Origin: Dehalococcoidia bacterium
GTDB lineage: Bacteria > Chloroflexota > Dehalococcoidia > Dehalococcoidales > RBG-16-60-22
DNA: 13,939 nt
NCBI GenBank assembly: GCA_030615035.1
Contig: JAUXAC010000025.1
Span: 1-13,939 of the forward strand
Reading direction: 5' to 3'
Positions 1 through 5,412 of the stretch are shown piece by piece. Under the pieces are notes generated by a model. That model did no database searches. It was not told where the DNA came from and saw only the letters and a list, made by a program, of their open reading frames with translations. Position 1 is the stretch's first letter. The number at the start of each line of letters is the position of its first letter. A program made the translations under genes and the position numbers.

Positions 1-2
1 CG

Positions 3-182
3 CCACCAGAAAACATTTTGAGTGTACAGGTAGAAGCAGACCTTGTTGACCGGTTCGTTCATACCGTTACAGACAAGGGTGGTTCCTGGAGAAGCAAGCG
101 GAAGAAGGAAACCTTTCAGCGTGCACTTGAGTCTGCGGTTGCGGTCGCTTTGACTAAGTTCCTTGAGGGTCTTGAGGCATAG
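3..182 (+). CDS. C-terminal part of an unknown small protein (5' end outside window)
   Basis: The frame is open from the left edge to a TAG at 180-182, giving 59 residues; the start lies outside the window. The visible part begins with a short possible beta-strand (ILSVQVEADLVDRF), then a basic stretch (SWRSKRKKET), then a hydrophobic helix ending KFLEGLEA. This order resembles a ribbon-helix-helix DNA-binding protein, but the resemblance is weak and I do not assign a family. It is followed after 59 bases by the XRE-type gene on the same strand, so it may be the first gene of the same transcript. It is too long and too well matched to the downstream gene direction to dismiss, but with the N terminus missing its function stays unknown. 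Confidence 0.55.
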   Translation, partial: PPENILSVQVEADLVDRFVHTVTDKGGSWRSKRKKETFQRALESAVAVALTKFLEGLEA

Positions 183-204
183 AAGGCTTTAAGTAGAAAG
201 GACA

Positions 205-228
205 ATGACGCGACGCCCTGAGGGCACA
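205..228 (+). repeat. Copy 1 of a 24-base start-region repeat
   Basis: This segment begins at an ATG and matches 613-636 without gaps at 22 of 24 positions; the core CCCTGAGGGCACA is identical in both. The core holds a small palindrome (CCCTGAGGG). In both places it starts exactly at an ATG with a plausible ribosome site upstream, so the copy may be a duplicated translation-start or leader element. Confidence 0.7.
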
Positions 229-288
229 GGAGCAAAGTACAATGGAAAAGCAAGGCGAATTAAGTCAGTGGTTGAAGGAGAAGTGTGA
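205..288 (+). CDS. Possible 27-residue upstream ORF overlapping the XRE gene start
   Basis: An ATG at 205 preceded by GAAAGGAC opens a 27-codon frame (begins MTRRPEGTG) that ends at TGA 286-288, inside the XRE gene and in another frame. It contains the ribosome site of the XRE gene. Its first codons lie on a sequence repeated at the start of the nuclease-ATPase gene (613-636), which there encodes MKRHPEGT. It may be a leader peptide coupled to translation of the XRE gene, or simply a by-product of the repeated DNA. There is no independent evidence that it is translated. Confidence 0.3.
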   Translation: MTRRPEGTGAKYNGKARRIKSVVEGEV

Positions 289-610
289 AGAGCAGCACCT
301 GTCACTGAGGCAGGCAGGGACAAAGACCGGCTTAAGCCACAGCACTATTCACACCATTATAAAAGGCTGGCATGCTTCGGCAGAAACAGTGACGAAGCTG
401 GCCCGGGGTTTTAGCAGCAACGGGAGGCAGAGGCAGGCATTAGAGGACCGCCTCCTTGTCCTTGCCGGTTATCGAACGAAACGGCCTCGAGAGAAACTGA
501 GTGAGCCACTGGCCCAGTTGATAGATAAGGAGAAGCAACTTAATGAGCCACAAGTCAAGATGATGGGGCATTTCGCTGACTTCCTCATTGAGATACTGGG
601 TGAGGATTAA
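242..610 (+). CDS. XRE-family helix-turn-helix regulator
   Basis: This 122-residue protein has an N-terminal Cro/CI-type helix-turn-helix. Residues 10 to about 60 show LSLRQAGTKTGLSHSTIHTI as the helix-turn-helix core, then KLARGFSS, the usual pattern of the HTH_3 fold. The rest (residues 65-122) is charged and helical and may dimerise. AGGAG at 228-232 lies nine bases before the ATG, which supports this start. The gene ends two bases before the ATG of the nuclease-ATPase gene, so the two are almost certainly co-transcribed and perhaps translationally coupled. A repressor of its own operon is the natural inference, as in many cargo and toxin-like modules. The family call is firm; the target is unknown. 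Confidence 0.85.
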   Translation: MEKQGELSQWLKEKCEEQHLSLRQAGTKTGLSHSTIHTIIKGWHASAETVTKLARGFSSNGRQRQALEDRLLVLAGYRTKRPREKLSEPLAQLIDKEKQLNEPQVKMMGHFADFLIEILGED

Positions 611-612
611 AC

Positions 613-636
613 ATGAAGCGACACCCTGAGGGCACA
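613..636 (+). repeat. Copy 2 of the 24-base start-region repeat
   Basis: Starts at the ATG of the nuclease-ATPase gene and matches 205-228 at 22 of 24 positions. Directly downstream, 645-661 forms a perfect 7-bp hairpin (GTTGGGG, loop ACA, CCCCAAC). The first 27 codons therefore carry strong RNA structure and encode a stretch that does not look like the rest of the protein. Confidence 0.7.
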
Positions 637-2583
637 AGACGGAGGTTGGGGACACCCCAACTAGGGCTATGGCCACTCCAGCTAAAAACGATAATGCTAA
701 CAAAGCAGAAAGACTTTGAGGGACTGTTCGTAGGGTTCACCCGATTACGAGCTGTATCGTATGCACATTCACTTGATCTTCTCCTAGAGTTCGTGGAGCA
801 GAAGGGATATAGCGAAGTCGAGTGGATAGCTGGGGACAAACAGCACATTGAGGATGACTATCGGAGGGGCTTGGCTTCTAAGGGAGTAGAGCCGATCCTG
901 CGTTTGATGAACTTAATGCAGGCTGGTGCGTTTCAGATTTGGATTCCTAAGCGGTTGATACATAGCAAGTTCTACCTTCTGAACAGGGAAGATGGTGTCA
1001 CTAGGGCGGTAGTAGGGAGCCCTAATTTTACAAATATGGCCAATAGCGGTGGTCAGGTGAACTATGCATGTTATATGGACTTCAGCTCCAGTGACGATCC
1101 TCTCCTACACCAGATGGAGGAGGACTATGCGAAACACAAAAACCTGTGTACCCTTTTCTTAGATAACCTGGTGCAACTCTGTGAAGGGAAAACGGAAGAT
1201 GAGAAGCGGTTAATGGTGCAGTTATGGATTCAAGGAGAGGAACCCGCTGAGGGACAAGTTGAGCGAGAAGCTCAATCTATCATAAAAGAGGCGTTTAGGA
1301 GTGCCTTCCAAACACCGGATACAGAGCTGTTAACTATAACGCTACCACAGTCACCTGAGAGCCGGAAGGTAATTAAAAGAAGCCTGCCTGAACTCTTCAG
1401 TGGACCGAGAGGGGAGGTCAAAGTCCCTCCTCTGCAGTTTCTTGATCTAGTGCAAAAGCGCACTGGCCTGCCATTGATGCACCTTTCTCAAGAGGGGATT
1501 TGGTTAAGTAATAATGGCCGGCGCGAACTTATGTCTGAAGCACCTACTGACCCAGAGACAGTGGGTAGTGATCTAGTAGCCCTGGAGAAGTATTGCCAAA
1601 CTGTCGAAATGGGACATTCAAATGCTCCAGATGTCACTAAGGCTAGCCTGTTCGAGGCGCTACTTTATATACTGGCCTCTCCCTTCGCTCACCAATATCA
1701 GATAGCCCGACGGATACGGTGGCCCAGGGATGAGCGGGGGCCGAAGTTCTTATACTTGTATGGGGGAGGCTCCAATGGCAAAACCACCTTGCTCAACTAT
1801 GCCTATCACCTGCTCACGGGTTATGACATAGGAGCACTCTCCAATGACCAATTTACGAAATCTAGGATACAGAATAGCGCGGCAACTGAGAGCATTTTTC
1901 CTCTGTTATTCGACGATGTAACCATTCCACGGAGCGGCTACCTCCCAAATCTCCTCAAAAACTATTGGGGGCCCTCGTGGGAGAGTAGCCACCCTGTGAT
2001 GCAAATAGTTGTAACCTCCAACTCAGCCCGCTTGGATGATTGGGCTAGAGCACGCACCAAGCTAATTAATGTATCTGTTCACTACACTGGGACGGCGGAG
2101 GAGCGGGATCTAATCACGGAGGTAACAAGCAGCAGAAATTCGATTTTCAAGTGGTTTTCCTACCAATATCTCCAGCTCTGGAACGAACACTCGCATGATG
2201 TTATTGATGATGAGCTGTTTGTAGCACGCTTGGCTATGACTGACCTCTATAAATTTGCTCATCGAGAACCTCCGGGGTTCTTCTGTCGGGACATACCTCT
2301 GGAGCAACGGTATGACCAGGGGCGTGAGGAATGGCAGGGGTTGCTAAACCAGTCGAAGCGAGCAACATTAAAAGAGAGGGGGGACAAGCTAGTGGTAGAG
2401 TTTACTTTAGATGTTCAAACTCGTCAGATAGACCACTTTCAGGGGCTTCTCCCTCGTTACGTCAGTGCCCGAAGAGTCGGGGCAGTGCTAGAAATTCAAA
2501 CTCCTGATCAATTCCGAGAATGGTGTGCGCTGGAGAATACGGGAGTGGGCTGGCGACGTTTCCGTCGAGTATTTAAGAGATAG
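613..2583 (+). CDS. Phospholipase-D-like nuclease fused to a P4/SF3-like ATPase
   Basis: The protein has 656 residues. Residues about 35-190 form a PLD-type domain with a single HKD-like motif: H117-x-K119 in IHSKFYLL, then G135-S-P-N138. The usual Asp spacing is altered by an insertion. One such motif per chain implies a dimeric active site, as in the Nuc family. Residues about 375-520 form an ATPase: Walker A GGGSNGKTT (384-392), Walker B PLLFDD (434-435), then IVVTSNSARL, a sensor-like strand with Asn as in SF3/P4-type helicases. The C-terminal 130 residues are unassigned. GAGGA at 602-606 supports the ATG at 613. The next in-frame ATG (694) has no clear ribosome site, although residues 1-27 look unrelated to the domain. 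Its position behind an XRE gene and outside the replication operon suggests accessory cargo, possibly anti-phage, but that is inference. Confidence 0.8.
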   Translation: MKRHPEGTRRRLGTPQLGLWPLQLKTIMLTKQKDFEGLFVGFTRLRAVSYAHSLDLLLEFVEQKGYSEVEWIAGDKQHIEDDYRRGLASKGVEPILRLMNLMQAGAFQIWIPKRLIHSKFYLLNREDGVTRAVVGSPNFTNMANSGGQVNYACYMDFSSSDDPLLHQMEEDYAKHKNLCTLFLDNLVQLCEGKTEDEKRLMVQLWIQGEEPAEGQVEREAQSIIKEAFRSAFQTPDTELLTITLPQSPESRKVIKRSLPELFSGPRGEVKVPPLQFLDLVQKRTGLPLMHLSQEGIWLSNNGRRELMSEAPTDPETVGSDLVALEKYCQTVEMGHSNAPDVTKASLFEALLYILASPFAHQYQIARRIRWPRDERGPKFLYLYGGGSNGKTTLLNYAYHLLTGYDIGALSNDQFTKSRIQNSAATESIFPLLFDDVTIPRSGYLPNLLKNYWGPSWESSHPVMQIVVTSNSARLDDWARARTKLINVSVHYTGTAEERDLITEVTSSRNSIFKWFSYQYLQLWNEHSHDVIDDELFVARLAMTDLYKFAHREPPGFFCRDIPLEQRYDQGREEWQGLLNQSKRATLKERGDKLVVEFTLDVQTRQIDHFQGLLPRYVSARRVGAVLEIQTPDQFREWCALENTGVGWRRFRRVFKR

Positions 2584-2640
2584 CGTATTATACGCAAAGG
2601 AGCTGGCAATCATTCCAGCTTGCTGGCAACCCTTGGCACC

Positions 2641-2697
2641 AAGCCCTGGGAAAACAAACCTAAAACCATAGGTGCTATACTATTCAAAGGGCTTTTT
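2641..2697 (+). terminator. Possible terminator of the rightward operon
   Basis: AAGCCCT (2641-2647) can pair with AGGGCTT (2688-2694), and the second arm runs into a T5 stretch. The intervening 40 bases contain a smaller CCTA/TAGG hairpin. The loop is long for an intrinsic terminator, so this is only moderately supported. Confidence 0.35.
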
Positions 2698-2806
2698 AAC
2701 CGCTTAAAATTGGATTGTGGCGCGCCATAAAATCCCGAAGCTCTGGCCTATCGCTAATTCGTGCCTAGCCAGATAGGGCTAACCACGAAGCTGTCCGGCC
2801 ATTAGC

Positions 2807-2830
2807 AAAAACGGCATTCCTGCCGAAAAT
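2807..2830 (-). terminator. Hairpin with T-run, leftward copy B
   Basis: Read leftward, CGGCA-loop-TGCCG (5 bp, 4-base loop) is followed by TTTTT, the layout of a short intrinsic terminator for the leftward minigene transcript. It is 21/24 identical to the copy at 2856-2879; only three bases in and next to the loop differ and the stem is kept. An operator or iteron pair is the alternative. Confidence 0.5.
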
Positions 2831-2855
2831 ACTAAGCAATGACCTGAATGATGTG

Positions 2856-2879
2856 AAAAACGGCAAATCTGCCGAAAAT
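2856..2879 (-). terminator. Hairpin with T-run, leftward copy A
   Basis: This is the first of the two tandem hairpins met by leftward transcription, about 90 bases after the last minigene stop. It has the same 5-bp CGGCA/TGCCG stem and TTTTT tail as the copy at 2807-2830, offset by 49 bases. Two weak terminators in series could together stop transcription into the convergent gene. Confidence 0.5.
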
Positions 2880-2912
2880 CACCAACCCGACCCCTTGCAC
2901 TTCGCCGACGTT

Positions 2913-2963
2913 AGGAATATCAGTTAGAGTTTAGCAGGTCAGCCCACCAGCCTTGATATTCCT
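2913..2963. repeat. Perfect 10-bp inverted repeat with 31-base spacer
   Basis: AGGAATATCA at 2913-2922 is the exact reverse complement of TGATATTCCT at 2954-2963. It sits just past the stop of the last leftward minigene. No T-run follows on either strand, so it is not a typical intrinsic terminator. It might stabilise the 3' end of the mRNA or be a protein binding site. Confidence 0.65.
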
Positions 2964-2968
2964 CAGCC

Positions 2969-3109
2969 TCAGTCCTTACCCTTTTTACAATGCTTAACCA
3001 GTAACTCAGTAAACTCCAAGACCTGCTTCAGCCCATCATCACTCATCTCCCGAAGCAGCTTAGCCAGCTTTGCCATTTTATCAGACCTATCTTTAGTCAG
3101 CCTAGGCAT
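2969..3109 (-). CDS. 46-residue charged helical minigene product
   Basis: The frame runs MPRLTKDRSDKMAKLAKLLR and ends KHCKKGKD. It is strongly amphipathic and probably one or two helices (KLAKLLREMSDDGLKQVLEF), with no recognisable domain. The ATG at 3109 follows GGAGTGAG; that ribosome site contains the TGA stop of the preceding minigene, so translation is likely coupled. It is the last gene of the leftward cluster. The function is unknown; a small DNA- or protein-binding accessory factor of the element is possible. Confidence 0.65.
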   Translation of the reverse strand: MPRLTKDRSDKMAKLAKLLREMSDDGLKQVLEFTELLVKHCKKGKD

Positions 3110-3112
3110 AGC

Positions 3113-3235
3113 TCACTCCCTTTTCTTTTTATCCCACTTCCGCTGCTCTAGCCAAGTAGCAACAGCGCCCGCTATAAAGCTACCCACCACCAGCACAGCG
3201 AAGAAAGCCCCGACATCACCCCAAGTCAAACTCAC
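3113..3235 (-). CDS. 40-residue single-pass membrane miniprotein
   Basis: It has a GTG start (3235) behind GGGGTGAG. The sequence begins MSLTWGDVGAFFAVLVVG and continues through SFIAGAVATW, giving one hydrophobic segment of about 20 residues (9-28). A very basic tail (EQRKWDKKKRE) follows. The positive charge after the membrane segment predicts a cytoplasmic C terminus. Short phage membrane proteins of this shape include holin-like and superinfection-related proteins, but nothing here decides between them. The stop TGA lies within the ribosome site of the 46-residue gene, three bases before its ATG. Confidence 0.65.
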   Translation of the reverse strand: MSLTWGDVGAFFAVLVVGSFIAGAVATWLEQRKWDKKKRE

Positions 3236-3238
3236 AGC

Positions 3239-3328
3239 TCACCCCTTCTTTTTAGGCTTCTTGCCTACATACTTGGCAATAAGACCTATGCGAATTGACT
3301 TACCTCCATACTTGTCTATAAGTGCCAC
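3239..3328 (-). CDS. 29-residue basic minigene product
   Basis: It has a GTG start (3328) behind GGGGTGAG. The product begins MALIDKYGGKSIRIGLIAKY and ends VGKKPKKKG. It is a very basic peptide without a known domain. Its stop is embedded in the ribosome site of the membrane miniprotein gene, and its own ribosome site overlaps the stop of the 42-residue gene. The repeated junction architecture is the main evidence that it is real; such short frames cannot be judged on sequence alone. Confidence 0.5.
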   Translation of the reverse strand: MALIDKYGGKSIRIGLIAKYVGKKPKKKG

Positions 3329-3331
3329 AAC

Positions 3332-3460
3332 TCACCCCTTATTCTTTTTCTCCCACTTTACGGCCACAGTTCCAGACTTGCTATGCCACACTACTGTGCC
3401 TGTTTTACCAAAAAGGGTCACCCGGTCCCCGACCTTTAGTTGTTTCTCTTTTTCAGCCAT
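3332..3460 (-). CDS. 42-residue KOW/SH3-like small protein
   Basis: The ATG at 3460 follows GGGGTGAG. The sequence has the pattern of a small beta-barrel: KVGDRVTLFGKTGTVVW, then SGTVAVKWE. This resembles the glycine-centred turns of KOW or SH3-like domains, flanked by charged ends (MAEKEKQ and EKKNKG). Such domains bind RNA, DNA or proteins. The resemblance is by eye only. It belongs to the chain of coupled minigenes, and its stop is within the next gene's ribosome site. Confidence 0.65.
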   Translation of the reverse strand: MAEKEKQLKVGDRVTLFGKTGTVVWHSKSGTVAVKWEKKNKG

Positions 3461-3463
3461 AAC

Positions 3464-3535
3464 TCACCCCTTTGCTTTTAAGTATTGAGCTATACCGCAG
3501 CCTAACACAGCCAGACCGTTGTAGATTTTCAGCAA
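3464..3535 (-). CDS. Possible 23-residue minigene product
   Basis: The frame ends in LKAKG followed by the same stop/ribosome-site/start junction as its neighbours, which is why I list it. Its start is unclear: the best candidate is TTG at 3535, five bases after CGAGG, giving MLKIYNGLAVLGCGIAQYLK. The frame stays open upstream to a TAG near 3600 but without an ATG, GTG or TTG. It could also be a leader that only serves to couple translation. Confidence 0.35.
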   Translation of the reverse strand: MLKIYNGLAVLGCGIAQYLKAKG

Positions 3536-3598
3536 ATAGGCCTCGTAGTTGCCTGCTCTAAAAGAGAGGAGCAGCAGATGCCATCTCTGGAGCCTCTC

Positions 3599-3961
3599 CT
3601 ACCAGAAGCGACCGTGTATGCTCTCCCATTCTCCTTCTATGCCTTTCACATTGGGAGGAACGTCTTTGAACTGGTGCCTGAGTTCTTCAATCTCCTCCAG
3701 CAGGTCTTCTATATACCTCCCAGGGTGCTTCTGGTTGCGACTGTTCACCACTTTCTCCTGTAGCAGATTGTGCAAGTCCTGTTTTGCACTACTTCCGGGA
3801 CAACATAGCTTTGGCTCTATCCCAGGCCAGCCTCCCATATGGAACTCGTTTGATTCACAACCACATATACCACATTTGTAAACTTGTTTCGACCTCCAGC
3901 ATTCTCCTCTCTTGAAATCAGTTTGTCTCCATTCACTCTTTTCCATGTCATATAGTTTCAT
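3599..3961 (-). CDS. 120-residue Cys-rich, putative zinc-binding protein
   Basis: I start it at ATG 3961, seven bases after AAAGGGG. A longer in-frame start at 4057 lies inside the structured leader RNA and has no ribosome site. Residues 28-54 hold C30-x2-C33-x-C35, H41 and C53-C54, a possible zinc knuckle. Residues 82-98 (YIEDLLEEIEELRHQF) form a short acidic helix or coiled coil. I do not recognise the family. It is the first gene behind the promoter at 4133-4161, so the structured leader would control it and the minigenes after it. A DNA- or RNA-binding accessory role is possible. Confidence 0.7.
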   Translation of the reverse strand: MKLYDMEKSEWRQTDFKRGECWRSKQVYKCGICGCESNEFHMGGWPGIEPKLCCPGSSAKQDLHNLLQEKVVNSRNQKHPGRYIEDLLEEIEELRHQFKDVPPNVKGIEGEWESIHGRFW

Positions 3962-3977
3962 TGTTTGTCCCCTTTCT

Positions 3978-4024
3978 GTGCCGCCCCAAGGGAACCAATG
4001 AGAAGCCCCCTTCAGGGCGGGCAC
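3978..4024 (-). promoter_or_regulatory. Hairpin abutting the ribosome binding site
   Basis: In the leftward leader RNA, GTGC..CGCCC pairs with GGGC.GGCAC (9 bp with one bulged base), extended by an inner AAGGG/CCCTT stem. The 3' base of the hairpin is two bases upstream of the AAAGGGG ribosome site (3969-3975) of the 120-residue protein. It could act as the expression platform of the structured leader or as a stability element. Confidence 0.55.
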
Positions 4025-4034
4025 CTCTTTGCTT

Positions 4035-4126
4035 GGTAGCCAAAGCGACACCGACATAACCCTTCCGGGGGCACAAAAAAAGTGCCTCCGCCGGTGTCCT
4101 AGGGCTTTCGCCCTGCTTTGACTACC
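4035..4126 (-). ncRNA. Three-way-junction structured leader RNA (candidate cis-regulator)
   Basis: Read leftward, this 92-base segment folds almost without loose ends. P1: GGUAGUCAAAGC (4126-4115) pairs with GCUUUGGCUACC (4046-4035), 12 bp with one U-G pair. P2: AGGGC-GAAA-GCCCU (4114-4101), 5 bp with a GNRA tetraloop, joined to P1 without a spacer. P3: GACACCG/CGGUGUC (4098-4092 with 4053-4047), 7 bp, two bases (AG) after P2 and directly joined to P1. P4: CGGAGGCAC/GUGCCCCCG (4090-4082 with 4074-4066), 8 of 9 pairs, capped by U7 and separated from P3 by a 12-base asymmetric loop. The RNA begins about seven bases after the -10 box at 4133, so it would be the 5' end of the transcript. It matches no riboswitch class I can recall. 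Confidence 0.65.
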
Positions 4127-4132
4127 AGCCCC

Positions 4133-4161
4133 TTTATACCACTAGGGGGACTGTATGTCAA
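4133..4161 (-). promoter_or_regulatory. Consensus sigma70-type promoter for the leftward minigene cluster
   Basis: On the minus strand, TTGACA (4161-4156) is followed after exactly 17 bases by TATAAA (4138-4133). This gives a perfect -35 and a 5/6 -10 box. The expected start is near 4126, the first base of stem P1 of the structured leader. It lies just past the stop codon of the winged-helix-like gene, so it starts a separate unit after the replication operon. Confidence 0.85.
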
Positions 4162-4176
4162 TAGTGAAGGTCTTGT

Positions 4177-4626
4177 TTAGCCGAACTCCGGGTGCGCTGC
4201 CCTCACGGGGTCCTCCCAGGCCCTCACCTCAGCTTCACCCTTGCTAGTCAATCGGTAAAACACTCGTTCTTCCAGGAAGTCGTAAATGGCCGGCTCTCGC
4301 CTGTCTGCCGGTTCGATCAAGCCAAGTAGCTTGAACCAATGCCAGTATTTGCCATAAGAGTTATAGGTGCATCCTCTTATAGGTTTTTCACCAGTCTCGA
4401 TGCGTTCACGGTTTATGCCCTCAAGGTTTTCACGCAGGGCATAAAAGACATCGGCAGCACAGGCCTCACCACCATGCTCCATAAAATACTCTTTACTAAA
4501 AATGCCAGGGCGATACAGACTAGCTCCGCGCCCCCAGAAGCCAGTTATTTGCGGAGGATTCCTGGGCTTCCGCTCCCGGGTTGGCTCCTTTCTTGCTTTC
4601 CTAATCCTTGGCTTCTTTTGTTTCAT
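4177..4626 (-). CDS. 149-residue winged-helix-like DNA-binding protein (putative)
   Basis: The N terminus is very basic (MKQKKPRIRKARKEPTRERK). Residues about 55-140 look like a winged helix: ADVFYALRENLEG, YNSYGKYWHWFKLLGLIEP as helix-turn-helix with the typical LLGLIEP end, and RVFYRLTSKGEAE as the wing. I prefer ATG 4626, behind GGGGAGA. ATG 4647 is also in frame and has a GAGG before it. The gene overlaps the recombinase gene by 26 bases, so the two are coupled. It is the last gene of the replication operon. A regulator or a recombination accessory factor is possible; the exact role is unknown. Confidence 0.65.
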   Translation of the reverse strand: MKQKKPRIRKARKEPTRERKPRNPPQITGFWGRGASLYRPGIFSKEYFMEHGGEACAADVFYALRENLEGINRERIETGEKPIRGCTYNSYGKYWHWFKLLGLIEPADRREPAIYDFLEERVFYRLTSKGEAEVRAWEDPVRAAHPEFG

Positions 4627-5233
4627 CTTCTCCCCAAATCTTATCATAATCCTCGTGCAAGTCAGCCACCGAAAACTGGAGATAGACAGAAGTGGTCGTG
4701 GGGCTTGAGTGCCCGAGAATCTTCTGTAGTCTCTCTATCGTCATGCCGTGTTTGACACAGTGGATGGCAAATGAATGTCTTAGGTGATGAGGGTGGAGTT
4801 TTCTATGTTGAGAAACAGCCGGGTCGCCTATCTCCTGTATGCCTGCCCGCCTTCCTAGCGTCCAGAAGATTTGGTCAACCCGCTGCCGAGTTATGGGGAA
4901 GAGTAAATCCCCCTGGTAGGGAAACTGCTTTCGCCACTCCAAGTACTCCCTCACCATGTCCAGGGTACCCTGGTCAATAGGAACTATCCGTCTCCTTTCA
5001 ACCACCTTGCCATCCCTCTTTCGCATCTTTTGCACCTTGATGACGATAGCTCGGTTATCAAAGTCGATATCTGGCACCCTTATTCCAATAAGCTCACTAA
5101 CTCTGATGCCACTACGCCACGGGATTCTCACTAGGAGCTTATCCCTAAGGTTGGTAGCAACAAAAATTAGCCTCTCCACCTGCTCCGGCTCAAGGTATCC
5201 TTTTAAGTCGCGTATCGGGGTTACTTGTGTCAT
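4601..5233 (-). CDS. Tyrosine recombinase, catalytic core only
   Basis: This 210-residue tyrosine recombinase has all catalytic residues: R44 in SGIRVSELIGIR, Lys in the beta-hairpin region KMRKRDGKVVERRRIVPI, H149-x-x-R152 in HPHHLRHSFA, H175 in LGHSS, and Y184 in TTTSVYLQF. The core-binding N-terminal domain usual in Xer/Int proteins (roughly the first 100 residues) is absent, so it is about two thirds of normal length; no degraded remnant is seen. The 60-residue zinc-ribbon gene overlaps its start by four bases (5230-5233). Lying in a replication operon and separate from the integrase at 13441, it may resolve multimers of the replicating element or promote inversion, rather than integrate. 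Confidence 0.88.
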   Translation of the reverse strand: MTQVTPIRDLKGYLEPEQVERLIFVATNLRDKLLVRIPWRSGIRVSELIGIRVPDIDFDNRAIVIKVQKMRKRDGKVVERRRIVPIDQGTLDMVREYLEWRKQFPYQGDLLFPITRQRVDQIFWTLGRRAGIQEIGDPAVSQHRKLHPHHLRHSFAIHCVKHGMTIERLQKILGHSSPTTTSVYLQFSVADLHEDYDKIWGEDETKEAKD

Positions 5234-5412
5234 CTTACCTTTTCTCTTTTTTGCCGCTTATTTTTCAGCTGATAACATCGATGCCCACAATTCAGGCATA
5301 CTGCCTCATTCATCAGGCCATCCCACAGCAAAAAACCTCTTATGCACCGCGGGCAGCTCCTGTCGAAGAAGCCAAACAGCAGCCAGGATTTAGACAGTGC
5401 GGTTGTTATCAT
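5230..5412 (-). CDS. 60-residue zinc-ribbon protein
   Basis: The sequence shows CPRC (residues 20-23) and CLNCGH (39-44), a clean two-knuckle zinc ribbon followed by a basic tail (QLKNKRQKREKVR). The ATG at 5412 lies inside the end of the topoisomerase A-like gene, giving a 23-base overlap, and the stop overlaps the recombinase start by four bases. This tight packing is the main support for the frame. The basic tail suggests nucleic-acid binding; it could be an adaptor for the topoisomerase or the recombinase. No named family is recognised. Confidence 0.65.
   Translation of the reverse strand: MITTALSKSWLLFGFFDRSCPRCIRGFLLWDGLMNEAVCLNCGHRCYQLKNKRQKREKVR

Larger units (their letters stand above)
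2584..2968. other. Gene-free convergent region with many hairpins
   Basis: These 385 bases separate the rightward nuclease-ATPase gene from the end of the leftward minigene cluster. I see no credible gene. The region holds GCGTA/TACGC at the stop codon (2583-2595), AGCTGG/CCAGCT (2601-2620), CCTATC/GATAGG (2747-2777), a direct repeat CGAAGCT at 2736 and 2786, two tandem hairpins (2807-2879) and a long inverted repeat (2913-2963). Convergent termination explains part of this; the rest is unexplained. Confidence 0.7.

Noticed and set aside
2807..2879. Two repeats resembling a minimal CRISPR array
   Set aside because: Only two copies, hairpin-plus-T-run layout, no cas genes and no third repeat.
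3261..3881. Rightward open frames across the minigene and Cys-rich region
   Set aside because: They lie opposite genes with ribosome sites and a promoter, have no ribosome sites of their own, and show low-complexity composition typical of shadow frames.
3962..4057. N-terminal extension of the Cys-rich protein to an ATG at 4057
   Set aside because: The extension lies in the structured leader and the hairpin at 3978-4024, and has no ribosome site; ATG 3961 has a good one.
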